A stretch of DNA of 64,000 nt from Daejeonella sp. (GCF_017495225.1 NZ_JAFEIG010000017.1:62001-126000), one strand, 5' to 3'; shown: positions 26,522 to 36,801, counted from the first letter of the stretch. Translations and numbers: made by a program. Notes: generated from the sequence alone by a model not told the origin.

Positions 26522-27803
26522 TATTATTTGATAATATTTTAATTCCAATTCCACAAGATAAACATTTCTTTTGATCACAGTAAGTTTTTTTTAATTGAAT
26601 TAGCGCCTGACTTTGAGCAGCGTTTTCAGGAATCCAATTCATTTTTATAAAACGCTTTATAAATCCATTGTCCTCTGGACCAATATTTTCTAAAAGGTTT
26701 ATACCTTTATTTATGTATTTCTTATCACCATTAAGAAAACCAAATGCAAAGGAAAACACTGCCACAGTATTTATAAGAATATTATTTATGGCTTCATCTC
26801 CCAATGTTGTTGAAGATTTGCGGCATTCTTTACCAAAGCGATAATGGGTATCCCAATAGCTATTTAAAGGTAGATCTCTGAAAACTTTAAGGATGTTTTT
26901 GATATCATTTTCCTCATTGATTTTAGAAAAAAGATGATTGGACTTTAAAACCAATGCTGCAAATTGAGCAAGCCTTAAGCTCGGAAAATTACGAGGCCTG
27001 AGTCTCATATATTTCCATAGATATTTATCAATCGACTTTAAACTATGTTTTTTCTTTAAAAAACGGTACTCCTGCATGATAGTATTTGGATAAGATTCCT
27101 TAAACATCTCATTCAAAAATCCTGCCTGCCCAAAAACTAAGGCTTCAATTTGGGTGGCTTTATCTTTGTATTTTGCTAATAATTTTTGTGGTAAAGAACG
27201 AGCGAGCATTTCAAAAGGAAGTGCATTTGTTTTAAAGCCAAAATTGCGTGCTAGCATAATGTAAAAGGCATCATCCCAACTACCTTTATATTCCTTTAAA
27301 AGTTCATTAACTTGAATTGATTTTTCTTCTAAACGTTCTATCAAGATCCTAGAAAGCCAATTTTTAATAATGAATGGCTCTATGATTGATAAATGCCTTT
27401 CACAAGGTATCCATGTCATTTCGGCCATTAAGGCAGAATAATTGTAAATAAGTTCTTTAGAAATTAAGTCTTTAACCTCGAAAACAGGTATTTCGGTTCC
27501 GTCACTGCGATAGATAGTCTGATCATGAACAGACACCACATGTAAAATTACATTTTCATAGGCTGGATCAAACTGGTGTTGATGTCGATTCCAATCAGAA
27601 GATCGAATATGAATTTCAACATTTCCAGCCCACAATGTATCACCTATCTTAATTTTAGCGCTTTCAAAGTCTGGGCCAGCATTCATATTGTGCAAACCAA
27701 CATTAAGAATTTCTAATGTTTCGCCTGCAACAGTTTTATAATTCAGCTTATTGAATAAACTATACTTCCATAAATAATGATAAAAATCTTCTGGTAATGT
27801 CAT
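26493..27803 (-). CDS. DUF2851 family protein
   Basis: The 436-residue cytoplasmic protein starts MTLPEDFYHYLWKYSLFNK and has the DUF2851 signature GLHNMNAGPDFESAKIKIGDTLWAGNVEIHIRSSDWNRHQH. Its C-terminus carries CDQKKCLSCGIG (CxxxxCxxC), a possible metal site. The VEIHIRSSDW region resembles a nuclease-like beta core, but no function is established to my knowledge. The family is typical of Bacteroidota. The PspC gene overlaps its 3' end. Confidence 0.88.
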   Translation of the reverse strand: MTLPEDFYHYLWKYSLFNKLNYKTVAGETLEILNVGLHNMNAGPDFESAKIKIGDTLWAGNVEIHIRSSDWNRHQHQFDPAYENVILHVVSVHDQTIYRSDGTEIPVFEVKDLISKELIYNYSALMAEMTWIPCERHLSIIEPFIIKNWLSRILIERLEEKSIQVNELLKEYKGSWDDAFYIMLARNFGFKTNALPFEMLARSLPQKLLAKYKDKATQIEALVFGQAGFLNEMFKESYPNTIMQEYRFLKKKHSLKSIDKYLWKYMRLRPRNFPSLRLAQFAALVLKSNHLFSKINEENDIKNILKVFRDLPLNSYWDTHYRFGKECRKSSTTLGDEAINNILINTVAVFSFAFGFLNGDKKYINKGINLLENIGPEDNGFIKRFIKMNWIPENAAQSQALIQLKKTYCDQKKCLSCGIGIKILSNNNATTVSNIF

Positions 27804-27883
27804 ATTTCAAGCTAGCACAATTAGAGAATGCAGTAAAAAAATATGATTAAACGGCAGTTTTTAGCCCATTAACGGTAAAAATC

Positions 27884-28717
27884 CTAATTTAACAGACCAA
27901 TTCCCTCTAAAAGAACTTCCATTTCTGATTGAAGTTTCTTGGCTTCTTCTCTAGCACGTTCTGCAAAATCATGGCCTGAAGATGCGAAAATAATAGACCT
28001 CGACGAGTTGATTAGTAATCCACAACTTTCTGATAAGCCATATTTACAAACCTCCTGCAAGCTTCCACCCTGCGCTCCTACACCTGGCACGAGTAAAAAA
28101 TGATCTGGGGCATATTTTCGAATTGCTAAAAACTCTTCAGCTCTAGTAGCGCCTACAACGTACATCATTCTGTCGTTTCCTGCCCATGAATTAGCTTTTT
28201 GAATAATATTTTCGAACAAACGTCCTTTTTCGGTTTCAATAAATTGGAAATCCTTTCCTCCCTCGTTTGATGTTAATGCTAAAAGTATGACCCATTTATC
28301 TTCAAAAGCTAGAAATGGCTTAACTGAATCACTTCCCATGTATGGTGCAATGGTTATAGCATCAAAGCTCATTCCAGAAGAAGCATGATCAAAAAATGCT
28401 TTTGCGTACATAGTTGAGGTATTTCCAATATCGCCGCGCTTAGCATCAATAATTCCTAAACATGTTTTTGGTATATAATTGGAGGTCCCAATTAAACTTT
28501 GCCAGCCAGCAATTCCTCTACTTTCATAAAAAGCACTGTTAGGCTTATATGCCACGCAAAGATCATGCGTAGCATCAATAATACGCTTATTAAACTCCAA
28601 TACTGGATCCTCAAAGTCGAGTAAGAACTCTGGAACCAGATTAATGTCTGTATCAAGACCTACACATAAGAAAGATTTCTTGATTTTTATTTGCTCAATA
28701 AGCTGCTCTCTAGTCAT
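27884..28717 (-). CDS. pyrF: Orotidine 5'-phosphate decarboxylase, type 2
   Basis: This 277-residue enzyme makes UMP from OMP in the last step of pyrimidine synthesis. FLCVGLDTD near the N-terminus and the catalytic D-A-K-R-G-D-I-G block ([22 protein letters not shown]) mark the longer type 2 subfamily. [12 protein letters not shown] binds phosphate. It is a single gene, divergent from rho, with no pyr neighbours. Confidence 0.95.
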   Translation of the reverse strand: MTREQLIEQIKIKKSFLCVGLDTDINLVPEFLLDFEDPVLEFNKRIIDATHDLCVAYKPNSAFYESRGIAGWQSLIGTSNYIPKTCLGIIDAKRGDIGNTSTMYAKAFFDHASSGMSFDAITIAPYMGSDSVKPFLAFEDKWVILLALTSNEGGKDFQFIETEKGRLFENIIQKANSWAGNDRMMYVVGATRAEEFLAIRKYAPDHFLLVPGVGAQGGSLQEVCKYGLSESCGLLINSSRSIIFASSGHDFAERAREEAKKLQSEMEVLLEGIGLLN

Positions 28718-28953
28718 TTTAATAGCTGAATTTGGACGAATTTAAAAAAAGATGCAGTCTTTGAATAAAAAAAGAATTAAAATTTTGTTTTTTTCTTTTT
28801 ATTCCATAAAATTGTACTGTTATCTCATTTTATCCCTGAATTCAGGAAATCACAATAATTTTTTGTATCTTTATAATTCCATTAATTCTTGTGTTGCCAT
28901 TCTCCAGGATAAATTTACTAAACTAAAATCCCAAAAAACATAAACCATATTTA

Positions 28954-30576
28954 ATGCTGGATAGTAATAAATTGAACGATAAGCTCGTTTCCGAGCTACG
29001 TGAAATTGCTCAAACCTTAGGTGTCGCAGATACTGATACATTACGTAAGCAGGATCTGATTAGCAAAATTCTTGAACAAGCAGATGTACCTCCTATCGAG
29101 GTGAATACTGAAATTGAAAATCCAATATCAAATTCTAATGATATAGATTCAAAGCCAAGAAAGCGACTTCGTACTACAAAACCTTCCGGGGATAATAAGC
29201 AGCATAAAGAGGTTCATTTAGATAATACTAGGACATTTGACTTCCCTGAAGTAGAAGATGAGGTGGTTTTAACAGAATCCTCAGAACCTAAGATTGAAGT
29301 TTTGGCCTCAGAAAACCCTACAACTGAAGCAGATGTTCAGCTTAATGAAACAAAAAGTCCCTCGGAGCCTAACGAGGCTAAAAAGTTTGAACGTAGACCA
29401 AACCCTAACAATCCAAAACAAAATCAAAGAAATCAAGATGCTCCTGCATTAAACATGGATTTTGACAATGTTATTGTTAATGAAGGTATTTTAGAAATTA
29501 TGCCTGATGGATATGGATTTTTAAGGTCATCAGATTATAATTACCTATCATCACCAGATGATATCTATGTTTCTCAATCGCAAATAAAACTTTTCGGATT
29601 AAAAACCGGAGATACTGTAAGAGGAAGTATTCGTCCACCAAAAGAAGGTGAAAAATATTTCCCTTTGGTACGTGTTGAAGCTATCAATGGAAGAATACCT
29701 GCTGAAGTCCGCGATAGAGTACCCTTCGACTACCTTACACCGCTTTTCCCAACAGAAAAATTAAACCTTTTTGTTGATACTGGAAATCACTCTACTCGAA
29801 TTATTGATCTTTTCACACCAATTGGTAAAGGTCAGCGTGGCTTAATAGTAGCACAACCTAAAACAGGTAAAACAATGCTACTTAAAGATGTTGCCAATGC
29901 CATTGCAAAGAATCATCCAGAAGTTTATTTAATCATTTTATTGATTGATGAACGTCCGGAAGAGGTTACAGATATGGCTAGAAGTGTTCGTGCAGAAGTT
30001 GTTTCATCAACATTTGATGAACCCGCTGAACGACACGTTAAAATTGCCAATATCGTACTTGAAAAGGCAAAAAGAATGGTTGAATGTGGACATGATGTAG
30101 TTATTCTACTTGATTCAATCACTCGTTTAGCGCGTGCTTATAATACTGTTGCTCCTGCATCCGGCAAAATTCTTTCGGGTGGTGTTGATGCCAACGCATT
30201 ACATAAGCCTAAGCGCTTCTTTGGTGCCGCAAGAAATATTGAAGATGGTGGCTCTTTAACCATTTTAGCTACTGCTTTAACAGAAACTGGCTCTAAAATG
30301 GACGAGGTTATCTTTGAAGAGTTTAAAGGTACCGGTAACATGGAATTACAATTGGATAGAAAACTATCTAACAAGCGTATTTTCCCTGCAATCGACCTCA
30401 CAGCTTCAAGTACTCGTAGAGATGATCTTTTATTAGATAAAGATACCTTACAACGTATTTGGATTTTAAGAAATCACTTAGCAGATATGAATTCACAAGA
30501 ATCTATGGAATTCTTGCAGTCACAAATGCGTGGAACAAAAACCAATGAAGAATTCTTAATTTCAATGAATTCATAA
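28954..30576 (+). CDS. rho: Transcription termination factor Rho with N-terminal insertion
   Basis: This 540-residue hexameric RNA-dependent ATPase ends transcription. The Rho N-terminal helix bundle (about 1-48, [29 protein letters not shown]) is followed by a charged low-complexity insert (about 50-165). The cold-shock-like RNA-binding domain follows ([15 protein letters not shown]). The motor has Walker A in [14 protein letters not shown], Walker B in [16 protein letters not shown] and the Q-loop block [21 protein letters not shown]. coli Rho is 419 aa; long inserts are known in Bacteroidota. The 236-nt upstream region holds no other gene and could carry an autoregulatory leader. Confidence 0.96.
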   Translation: MLDSNKLNDKLVSELREIAQTLGVADTDTLRKQDLISKILEQADVPPIEVNTEIENPISNSNDIDSKPRKRLRTTKPSGDNKQHKEVHLDNTRTFDFPEVEDEVVLTESSEPKIEVLASENPTTEADVQLNETKSPSEPNEAKKFERRPNPNNPKQNQRNQDAPALNMDFDNVIVNEGILEIMPDGYGFLRSSDYNYLSSPDDIYVSQSQIKLFGLKTGDTVRGSIRPPKEGEKYFPLVRVEAINGRIPAEVRDRVPFDYLTPLFPTEKLNLFVDTGNHSTRIIDLFTPIGKGQRGLIVAQPKTGKTMLLKDVANAIAKNHPEVYLIILLIDERPEEVTDMARSVRAEVVSSTFDEPAERHVKIANIVLEKAKRMVECGHDVVILLDSITRLARAYNTVAPASGKILSGGVDANALHKPKRFFGAARNIEDGGSLTILATALTETGSKMDEVIFEEFKGTGNMELQLDRKLSNKRIFPAIDLTASSTRRDDLLLDKDTLQRIWILRNHLADMNSQESMEFLQSQMRGTKTNEEFLISMNS

Positions 30577-30612
30577 TTTTAAGGAAAGAAATAAAACATC
30601 AATAATATACTG

Positions 30613-31314
30613 ATGAAACAACATATCCCCAATACAGTTACTTGTCTAAACTTATTTAGCGGCTGTTTGGGGATTGTTTTTGCATTCAATGGAAACCTTG
30701 TTTTCGCAAGTTATGCCATACTGATCGCAGCAGTTCTCGATTTTCTTGATGGAATGCTTGCCAGACTATTAAAAGCTTATTCAGAACTTGGAAAACAGTT
30801 AGATTCACTTGCAGATATGGTGAGTTTTGGGGTTTTACCTTCAGTTATTATTTACCATCTTTTTTTAAGTTCAGTAGAAATTACATCACTCAGTCTCATC
30901 AGTTACTCTGCTTTTATTATTGCTGTTTTTTCGGGATTAAGATTAGCAAAATTCAATATCGATACACGTCAATCTGAGAATTTTATCGGATTACCAACAC
31001 CTGCAAATGCTTTATTAATTGCATCTTTTCCCTTCATGATGGAAGAAAATAATTCATTTTTTATGAATTATATCATGAATCCTTATTCTTTATTAGTTTT
31101 TAGTCTGATAATGAGTTTTTTATTGATTTCTGAAATACCACTCATCTCTTTAAAATTTAAAACACTTAGTTTTTCAGAAAATGCACTTCGCTATACTCTG
31201 ATACTTAGCTCGATACTATTAATCTTATTACTTCAATTTGCTGCAGTTCCAATAATTCTAATTCTATATATTTTAATATCTCTTCTACAGTTCAGAAAAA
31301 CAGTAAAAGTTTAA
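30613..31314 (+). CDS. pssA: CDP-diacylglycerol--serine O-phosphatidyltransferase
   Basis: The 233-residue inner-membrane enzyme makes phosphatidylserine, the precursor of phosphatidylethanolamine. The CDP-alcohol phosphotransferase motif DG-x2-AR-x8-G-x3-D-x3-D is complete in FLDGMLARLLKAYSELGKQL followed by DSLAD. About seven hydrophobic segments follow. It lies 36 nt after rho. No psd (decarboxylase) gene is adjacent. Confidence 0.93.
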   Translation: MKQHIPNTVTCLNLFSGCLGIVFAFNGNLVFASYAILIAAVLDFLDGMLARLLKAYSELGKQLDSLADMVSFGVLPSVIIYHLFLSSVEITSLSLISYSAFIIAVFSGLRLAKFNIDTRQSENFIGLPTPANALLIASFPFMMEENNSFFMNYIMNPYSLLVFSLIMSFLLISEIPLISLKFKTLSFSENALRYTLILSSILLILLLQFAAVPIILILYILISLLQFRKTVKV

Positions 31315-31330
31315 GATTTCTAAATTATTG

Positions 31331-31717
31331 TCAGACAGATTTCTCTAATTCAGACTTAATAATTGCTAACTTCACAAAAAGAGTTTTACTCATATCTTTT
31401 AAAATCTTAAATGATGGCGGAATAGCATCTAAATTTTCAAGGTTTCGAGCATTCATCTCTATTTCAGCCATACTTTCCATCGCCGATTGCACACCCATAA
31501 ATGTTAAACTGGGTTTTATTTTATGCGCTATTTCGGCAGCATCAGCCCAGTTTTTATCTTTGATAAATTGGTCGAGCTTCTCAAAATAATCAGGTATCTG
31601 AGATAAAAACAGATCAATAAGATCGATCATAAATTCCGTACTTCCACTAGCAATCCCGCGAAGGTAAGTTAGATCTAATTCAAAATCTGCGTTATTATGG
31701 CTTGAATCTATTGACAT
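31331..31717 (-). CDS. Hpt (histidine phosphotransfer) domain protein
   Basis: The 128-residue all-helical protein has the Hpt signature AAEIAHKIKPSLTFMG, with His65 as the predicted phospho-accepting residue. There is no kinase, receiver or DNA-binding domain, so it would relay phosphate between a hybrid histidine kinase and a response regulator, neither of which is encoded nearby. It lies 15 nt downstream of folK on the same strand and may be cotranscribed. Confidence 0.87.
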   Translation of the reverse strand: MSIDSSHNNADFELDLTYLRGIASGSTEFMIDLIDLFLSQIPDYFEKLDQFIKDKNWADAAEIAHKIKPSLTFMGVQSAMESMAEIEMNARNLENLDAIPPSFKILKDMSKTLFVKLAIIKSELEKSV

Positions 31718-31732
31718 AAAATAAATATAAAA

Positions 31733-32218
31733 CTAAAATTCAACTTTTTCCACTGAAAGGTTATCATCCAAATCATGAAGTAATTGACTAACACTTTTTG
31801 AAAGTTCCGGATGAATTAAGTCGGGAGCAACCTCATTTAAAGGCATAAGTGTAAACTTCCTGACATGCAAATAAGGATGTGGTATTACTAAATCAGGTTT
31901 ATTAATTACCTGATTATCATAAAACAATATATCTATATCAATTATTCTAGAGCCCCACTTCTCTTGCCGTTCTCTCCCCAGTTTTTTTTCTATGCTTAAG
32001 ATTGAATTTAATAATTCTTCGGGATTAAGCTTAGTTATTACATGAACTACTTGGTTCAAAAAATTTGGCTGATCTATCTTTCCCCAAGCTGCTGTTTGAT
32101 ATAATGAGGATTTAGATTTAATAAAGCCAATATTATTTTCTATCTCAAGAATGGCATCAGAAATATATTTTTTGCTATTACCAAGATTACTACCTAGAAG
32201 AATATAAGTATCAAACAT
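31733..32218 (-). CDS. folK: 6-hydroxymethyl-dihydropterin pyrophosphokinase
   Basis: This 161-residue enzyme transfers pyrophosphate from ATP to hydroxymethyl-dihydropterin in folate synthesis. The N-terminus YILLGSNLGN, the NFLNQVVHV block and WGSRIIDIDILFYDNQVI (the Mg/pterin site with two Asp) followed by LVIPHPYLHVRKFTLMPLNEVAPDLIHP are all family hallmarks. A TAATTTTG sequence 10 nt before the ATG on the minus strand (32228-32235) may be its -7 box. Confidence 0.94.
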   Translation of the reverse strand: MFDTYILLGSNLGNSKKYISDAILEIENNIGFIKSKSSLYQTAAWGKIDQPNFLNQVVHVITKLNPEELLNSILSIEKKLGRERQEKWGSRIIDIDILFYDNQVINKPDLVIPHPYLHVRKFTLMPLNEVAPDLIHPELSKSVSQLLHDLDDNLSVEKVEF

Positions 32219-32263
32219 ATTATTTTACAAAATTATGTAACAAATTGACAAAAACTAAATCTG

Positions 32264-32271
32264 TATATTTG
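32264..32271 (+). promoter_or_regulatory. Candidate -7 box for sppA
   Basis: TATATTTG fits TAnnTTTG, with TTGAC starting 16 nt upstream (32245). It lies 33 nt before the sppA ATG. Spacing is slightly short of the usual 19-21 nt. Confidence 0.45.
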
Positions 32272-32304
32272 TAATATTACATAGATAATGTATTTAAAGG
32301 TTAT

Positions 32305-34074
32305 ATGAAAGATTTTTTCAAATTTGTTTTTGCTTCTATGATCGGTTTTATCCTATCATTTTTCGTGGCTTTTTTACTTCTTATTGCAATTATTGGCGCT
32401 CTTGTTTCATCTGCAAGCAATGAAGGCAAAGTTAGCATCGCATCCAATAGTGTACTTCATGTAAGTCTTGATTATCCAATTACAGAACGAACGGATAAAA
32501 ATCCATTTGCTGAATTAGATCTCTTCGGACTTGAAAGCAAGAAAACTTTGGGACTTAATGAAATTTTGGCAAATATTAATGAAGCTAAAACCGATGATCG
32601 TATAAAAGGTATATACCTTGATGTGTCTTCATTAAGTGCTGGAATGGCAACAATTGAAGAGGTTCGAAATGCATTAATAGATTTTAAGAAAAGTGGTAAG
32701 TTTATTATTGCTTATAGCGAGGTTTATTCGCAAGGGGCTTATTATTTGTCTTCAATAGCAGATAAAATTTATCTTAATCCCGAAGGAATGATAGATTTCC
32801 GTGGATTAAGCTCTGAAATCATGTTCTTTAAAGGTGCTCTGGAAAAATTAGATATTGAAGCCCAAATTATTAAAGTTGGAACTTACAAAAGTGCCGTAGA
32901 GCCTTTTATTTTAGACAAAATGAGCGAACCTAATAAACAGCAGGTAAGTTCATTCTTAGGTTCAATGTATGATCACCTTCTTTCTGAAATATCTAAAAGC
33001 AGGAAAATTTCGAAGGAAAGCTTGTTTTCAATCGCTGACAGTGCAAAAATTCGAGCTCCAAAAGATGCTTTGACTTATAAAATGGTCGATGGACTTAAAT
33101 ATAAAGACGAGGTGTTAGATGAATTGAAAAAACTTACAAAAATTGATAAAAAGAAAGATATAAAATCTGTAAGCCTCGAAGATTATACAGCAAAAGAAGA
33201 AATAAAAGAAGAATCTTCAAAAAATAGGATTGCTATTATTTATGCCAATGGCGAAATAATTAGTGGTGAAGGAGATGATCAAACTATTGGTTCAGAAAGA
33301 ATATCTAGAGCCATTAGAAAAGCACGTACGGATGATAAAGTTAAAGCAATTGTTCTTCGTATTAATTCTCCGGGAGGTAGTGCTCTTGCATCCGACGTGA
33401 TTTGGCGAGAAACAGTATTGGCAAAGAAAACTAAACCTGTAATTGTATCAATGGGCGACGTAGCTGCTTCTGGAGGTTATTATATTGCATGTGCAGCCGA
33501 CTCAATTTTTGCGCAACCTAATACCATAACAGGTTCAATTGGAGTGTTTGGCATTATTCCTAACATGCAGAAATTTTTCAAGAATAAACTTGGAATAACG
33601 TTCGATGGTGTAAAAACAGGAAAATTTGCCGATTTAGGGTCAATTAGCAGACCTTTAACTGAGGGTGAAAAAATGATTATCCAACTAGAAGTAAATAAAG
33701 TTTATGATACTTTCACCAAAAAGGTTGCAGATGGACGAAAAAAAGATCAAAACTATATTAATAGCATCGGCCAAGGTAGAGTTTGGAGTGGAACAGAGGC
33801 ACTTAACATAGGGCTTGTAGATAGATTGGGTGATATCAATGATGCTATTGCATCAGCAGCTAAAAAAGCAAAATTAAAAGATTATAAAATTGTTGACTAT
33901 CCTGCACAAATTGATCCATTTACGGCACTTTTCGATAAATCGGGTGATCAGGTAAAAGCTTATTTTGTAAAAAGAGAACTAGGTGATAATTTCATGTATT
34001 ATGAACAAATGAAATCGGCACTAAATTTATCTGGAGTACAGGCTCGTATACCTTATAACATACAAATTAGATAA
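32305..34074 (+). CDS. sppA: Signal peptide peptidase SppA, 67 kDa type
   Basis: This 589-residue inner-membrane serine protease digests cleaved signal peptides. One N-terminal TM segment (about 5-32) is followed by two tandem ClpP-like domains. The catalytic Lys is expected at K195 (VGTYKSAVEPF) and Ser389 lies in DVAASGGYYIACAAD, so the Ser/Lys dyad is split across the two halves as in E. coli SppA. A hairpin terminator follows. Confidence 0.95.
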   Translation: MKDFFKFVFASMIGFILSFFVAFLLLIAIIGALVSSASNEGKVSIASNSVLHVSLDYPITERTDKNPFAELDLFGLESKKTLGLNEILANINEAKTDDRIKGIYLDVSSLSAGMATIEEVRNALIDFKKSGKFIIAYSEVYSQGAYYLSSIADKIYLNPEGMIDFRGLSSEIMFFKGALEKLDIEAQIIKVGTYKSAVEPFILDKMSEPNKQQVSSFLGSMYDHLLSEISKSRKISKESLFSIADSAKIRAPKDALTYKMVDGLKYKDEVLDELKKLTKIDKKKDIKSVSLEDYTAKEEIKEESSKNRIAIIYANGEIISGEGDDQTIGSERISRAIRKARTDDKVKAIVLRINSPGGSALASDVIWRETVLAKKTKPVIVSMGDVAASGGYYIACAADSIFAQPNTITGSIGVFGIIPNMQKFFKNKLGITFDGVKTGKFADLGSISRPLTEGEKMIIQLEVNKVYDTFTKKVADGRKKDQNYINSIGQGRVWSGTEALNIGLVDRLGDINDAIASAAKKAKLKDYKIVDYPAQIDPFTALFDKSGDQVKAYFVKRELGDNFMYYEQMKSALNLSGVQARIPYNIQIR

Positions 34075-34102
34075 TTCTTAAAAATATTTTATTAAATAAA
34101 AG

Positions 34103-34139
34103 AAACCCTTCCCTTTTCAGGGAAGGGTTCTTTATTTTT
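34103..34139 (+). terminator. Rho-independent terminator of sppA
   Basis: Stem AACCCTTCCC pairs with GGGAAGGGTT (10 bp) with a 4-6 nt loop, followed by CTTTATTTTT. It lies just before the PolX ATG at 34146. Confidence 0.88.
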
Positions 34140-34145
34140 GTCGAT

Positions 34146-35834
34146 ATGGAAAATAAAATCATTGCCCGGACATTAAGATTCTTAAGCTCATTGCTTGAAT
34201 TACATAATGAAAACCCATTTAAGGTACGTTCTGTGGCCAATGCAGCATTTAAAATAGATAAACTCCCCTATCCTATTGATACGAAAAGCTTATTAGAGCT
34301 AGAACAGATTGAAGGTCTTGGTAAAAGTATTGCAGCAAAAGTTGATGAATTTATTAAGACTAATGCCATTGAAGAACTGACCGAACTTTTGAATAAAACC
34401 CCAGAAGGCATTATTGAAATGATGCAAATCAAGGGTATCGGCCCTAAAAAGATTCTTACAATTTGGAAAGATTTAGGCATTGATACCGTGGGCGAATTGT
34501 ATTATGCATGCAATGAAAACCGCTTAATTGAAGCTAAAGGCTTTGGATTAAAGACACAAGAAGAAATTAAAAAAAATATTGAATTTAGCATCGCTAGCAA
34601 TGGACGCTTTCTTTATGCAAAGATTGAATTACTTGCGGAGGAGCTCTTAATAAACCTTAAAAAAGAGTTAAAAACAGAAGAAATTCATTTCACAGGTCAA
34701 TACCGTCGTAAATGCGAAATTATTGATGAACTTGATTTCCTAATTATCGGCGAAAACAATGATTTGCTATCTGAAAAGATTAATTTATTGGAACTTGAAA
34801 AAATTGATAGTAGTAATCATAAGGTACAATGCAAAACTGAATCAGGATTGAAAATAGGCTTCTCATTCTGTAGCAAAGAAGATTTTGGCAAAGAACTTAT
34901 CCTAAAAACCGGGAATGACTTACATGTAGAAAATCTGTTAAACTTACTTGAAGGCCATGATTTAAAGAATAAATCGGAAGAGCAGATTTATGAATTGGCA
35001 GGCTTAGAGTTTATAGTTCCTGAATTAAGAGAAGGCACAAATGAGATCGAATTAGCAAAATCTAAAAAGCTACCTGAATTAATCCAATACACCGATCTTA
35101 AAGGTAGTTTACACAACCATAGTACTTGGAGCGACGGAATTCATACTTTGGAAGAAATGGCTCTTTATTGTAAAAATGAGCTTAAACTAGAATATTTTGG
35201 TATTTGCGACCACTCAAAATCAGCTTTTTATGCCAATGGATTAAATGAGATGCGTGTTGCAGCTCAGCATCGAGAAATAGATGAGTTGAATAAAAAACTT
35301 GCTCCATTCCGTATATTTAAAGGAATTGAGTCAGATATTCTTTATGATGGTTCTCTTGATTATTCGGATGAGGTGCTTTCTAGTTTCGATTTTGTTGTTG
35401 CATCAGTCCACTCCATTTTAAATATGAATGAGGAAAAAGCAACTGAAAGATTATTAAAAGCTATTGAAAACCCATTTACCACAATTTTAGGACATCCAAC
35501 TGGAAGATTATTATTAAGTAGAAGTGGATACCCTATCGACCATAAAAAGGTAATTGATGCTTGTGCAGCAAATAATGTCATCATTGAGATTAATGCAAAT
35601 CCTCTGAGGCTTGACCTCGATTGGCGCTGGCATCAATATGCCATATCAAAAGGTATACTTTTATCCATAAATCCTGATGCACATCGTGTTGAAGGTAATT
35701 TAGACATGAAATATGGTACTTTGATTGCGCGAAAAGGTGGATTAAGTAAACTAAACTGTCTTAATGCAATGACTTTAGAGCAAATCAGCAAAATTTTTGA
35801 GCAACAAAAAACAAAGCATAAACTTGGAAAATAA
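34146..35834 (+). CDS. polX: PolX-family protein: degenerate polymerase domain plus PHP domain
   Basis: The 562-residue protein has the bacterial PolX layout. Helix-hairpin-helix regions (about 50-135: IEGLGKSIAAKVDE, IKGIGPKKILTIW) are followed by a nucleotidyltransferase-like palm (about 165-250) and a C-terminal PHP domain (about 320-562: SLHNHSTWSDG, ICDHSKS, FKGIESDI, VHS, LGHPTGRLL, INPDAH). The palm looks dead. The usual GS-x-RR is GQYRR (184-188), the catalytic DxD is E195-L-D197, and the third Asp is Gly238. The PHP metal ligands are intact, so 3'-5' exonuclease or AP-endonuclease-like activity is the likely remaining function in base-excision repair. The next gene overlaps its 3' end. 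Confidence 0.9.
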   Translation: MENKIIARTLRFLSSLLELHNENPFKVRSVANAAFKIDKLPYPIDTKSLLELEQIEGLGKSIAAKVDEFIKTNAIEELTELLNKTPEGIIEMMQIKGIGPKKILTIWKDLGIDTVGELYYACNENRLIEAKGFGLKTQEEIKKNIEFSIASNGRFLYAKIELLAEELLINLKKELKTEEIHFTGQYRRKCEIIDELDFLIIGENNDLLSEKINLLELEKIDSSNHKVQCKTESGLKIGFSFCSKEDFGKELILKTGNDLHVENLLNLLEGHDLKNKSEEQIYELAGLEFIVPELREGTNEIELAKSKKLPELIQYTDLKGSLHNHSTWSDGIHTLEEMALYCKNELKLEYFGICDHSKSAFYANGLNEMRVAAQHREIDELNKKLAPFRIFKGIESDILYDGSLDYSDEVLSSFDFVVASVHSILNMNEEKATERLLKAIENPFTTILGHPTGRLLLSRSGYPIDHKKVIDACAANNVIIEINANPLRLDLDWRWHQYAISKGILLSINPDAHRVEGNLDMKYGTLIARKGGLSKLNCLNAMTLEQISKIFEQQKTKHKLGK

Positions 35835-36801
35835 GAAAGTTAAAATCCTAATTATAAGATTTAGCTCAATTGGTGATATTGTGCTTACAAGCCCTGTTAT
35901 CCGCTGTTTGAAAGAGCAAATTGAGGGAGTAGAAGTCCATTATTTAACAAAAAAATCATTTGAACAGGTTCTATCTGCTAATCCCAATATTGACAAATTG
36001 CATTTTCTTGAAAATTCACTTAATGACTCTATTTCGGAGCTTAAAAAGGAGAATTTTGATCATATAATTGACCTTCACCACAACTTAAGGACATTAATCA
36101 TTAAAACACGACTTGCTACACACTCCAAATCATTTGATAAGTTAAATTGGCAAAAATGGTTATTAGTTAATTTCAAGAAAAATGTACTTCCAAAAATCCA
36201 TATCGTTGATAGGTATCTTAAAACTGTCGAGTTTCTTGGGGTAAACAACGATAATAAAGGCCTCGATTATTACTTAAATGGCAATTATGAGCTAGAAACT
36301 CTCTTACCTAGCTCACATCTCAAATATATTGCAGTAGTAATTGGCGCACAACATGCAACTAAACGCCTCCCAGTTGAGCGATTGATCGAACTATGTAGCA
36401 ATATCAATCATCCGGTGGTTCTTTTAGGAGGTCCTGAGGATGCTGAACGTGGAGAAATTATCTCCAATACAGCTGGGAAACATGTTTATAATGGATGTGG
36501 TAAATTCAAACTCGACCAAAGTGCATTTCTTATTAAAATGTCGGAAAAAGTAATTAGCCATGATACCGGACTTATGCATATTGCCGCTGCCTTTAAGAAG
36601 CCAATTTTATCTATTTGGGGTAATACAGTTCCAGAATTTGGGATGTATCCATATCAAGTAGATGAATCACGAATTTTTGAGGTTTCGGGACTAAATTGCA
36701 GACCATGCTCTAAAATTGGCCATAATACTTGTCCGAAAGGCCATTTTAAATGCATGAATAGCATAAATCTAAGCGAGTTAATAAAAGTAGCAAATGCCTA
36801 A
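35797..36801 (+). CDS. Glycosyltransferase family 9 (LPS heptosyltransferase-like)
   Basis: This protein of about 334 residues has the GT9/GT-B core: KILIIRFSSIGDIVLTSPVIRCLK at the N-terminus, IIDLHHNLRT, and the C-terminal donor site VISHDTGLMHIAAAFKKPILSIWG. GT9 enzymes add heptose or related sugars to the LPS core at the inner membrane. A cluster of four Cys near the C-terminus (GLNCRPCSKIGHNTCPKGHFKC) is common in this subfamily. No ATG is available. TTG at 35797 (38-nt overlap with PolX) or TTG at 35824 (11-nt overlap) are both possible; the second gives a more typical N-terminus. Confidence 0.88.
   Translation: MSNKKQSINLENKKVKILIIRFSSIGDIVLTSPVIRCLKEQIEGVEVHYLTKKSFEQVLSANPNIDKLHFLENSLNDSISELKKENFDHIIDLHHNLRTLIIKTRLATHSKSFDKLNWQKWLLVNFKKNVLPKIHIVDRYLKTVEFLGVNNDNKGLDYYLNGNYELETLLPSSHLKYIAVVIGAQHATKRLPVERLIELCSNINHPVVLLGGPEDAERGEIISNTAGKHVYNGCGKFKLDQSAFLIKMSEKVISHDTGLMHIAAAFKKPILSIWGNTVPEFGMYPYQVDESRIFEVSGLNCRPCSKIGHNTCPKGHFKCMNSINLSELIKVANA

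Noticed and set aside
28752-28943. Possible 63-residue protein between pyrF and rho
   Set aside because: It is an A/T-driven open frame with poly-Lys/Phe/Ile composition, no recognisable domain, and lies in the divergent pyrF/rho regulatory spacer.
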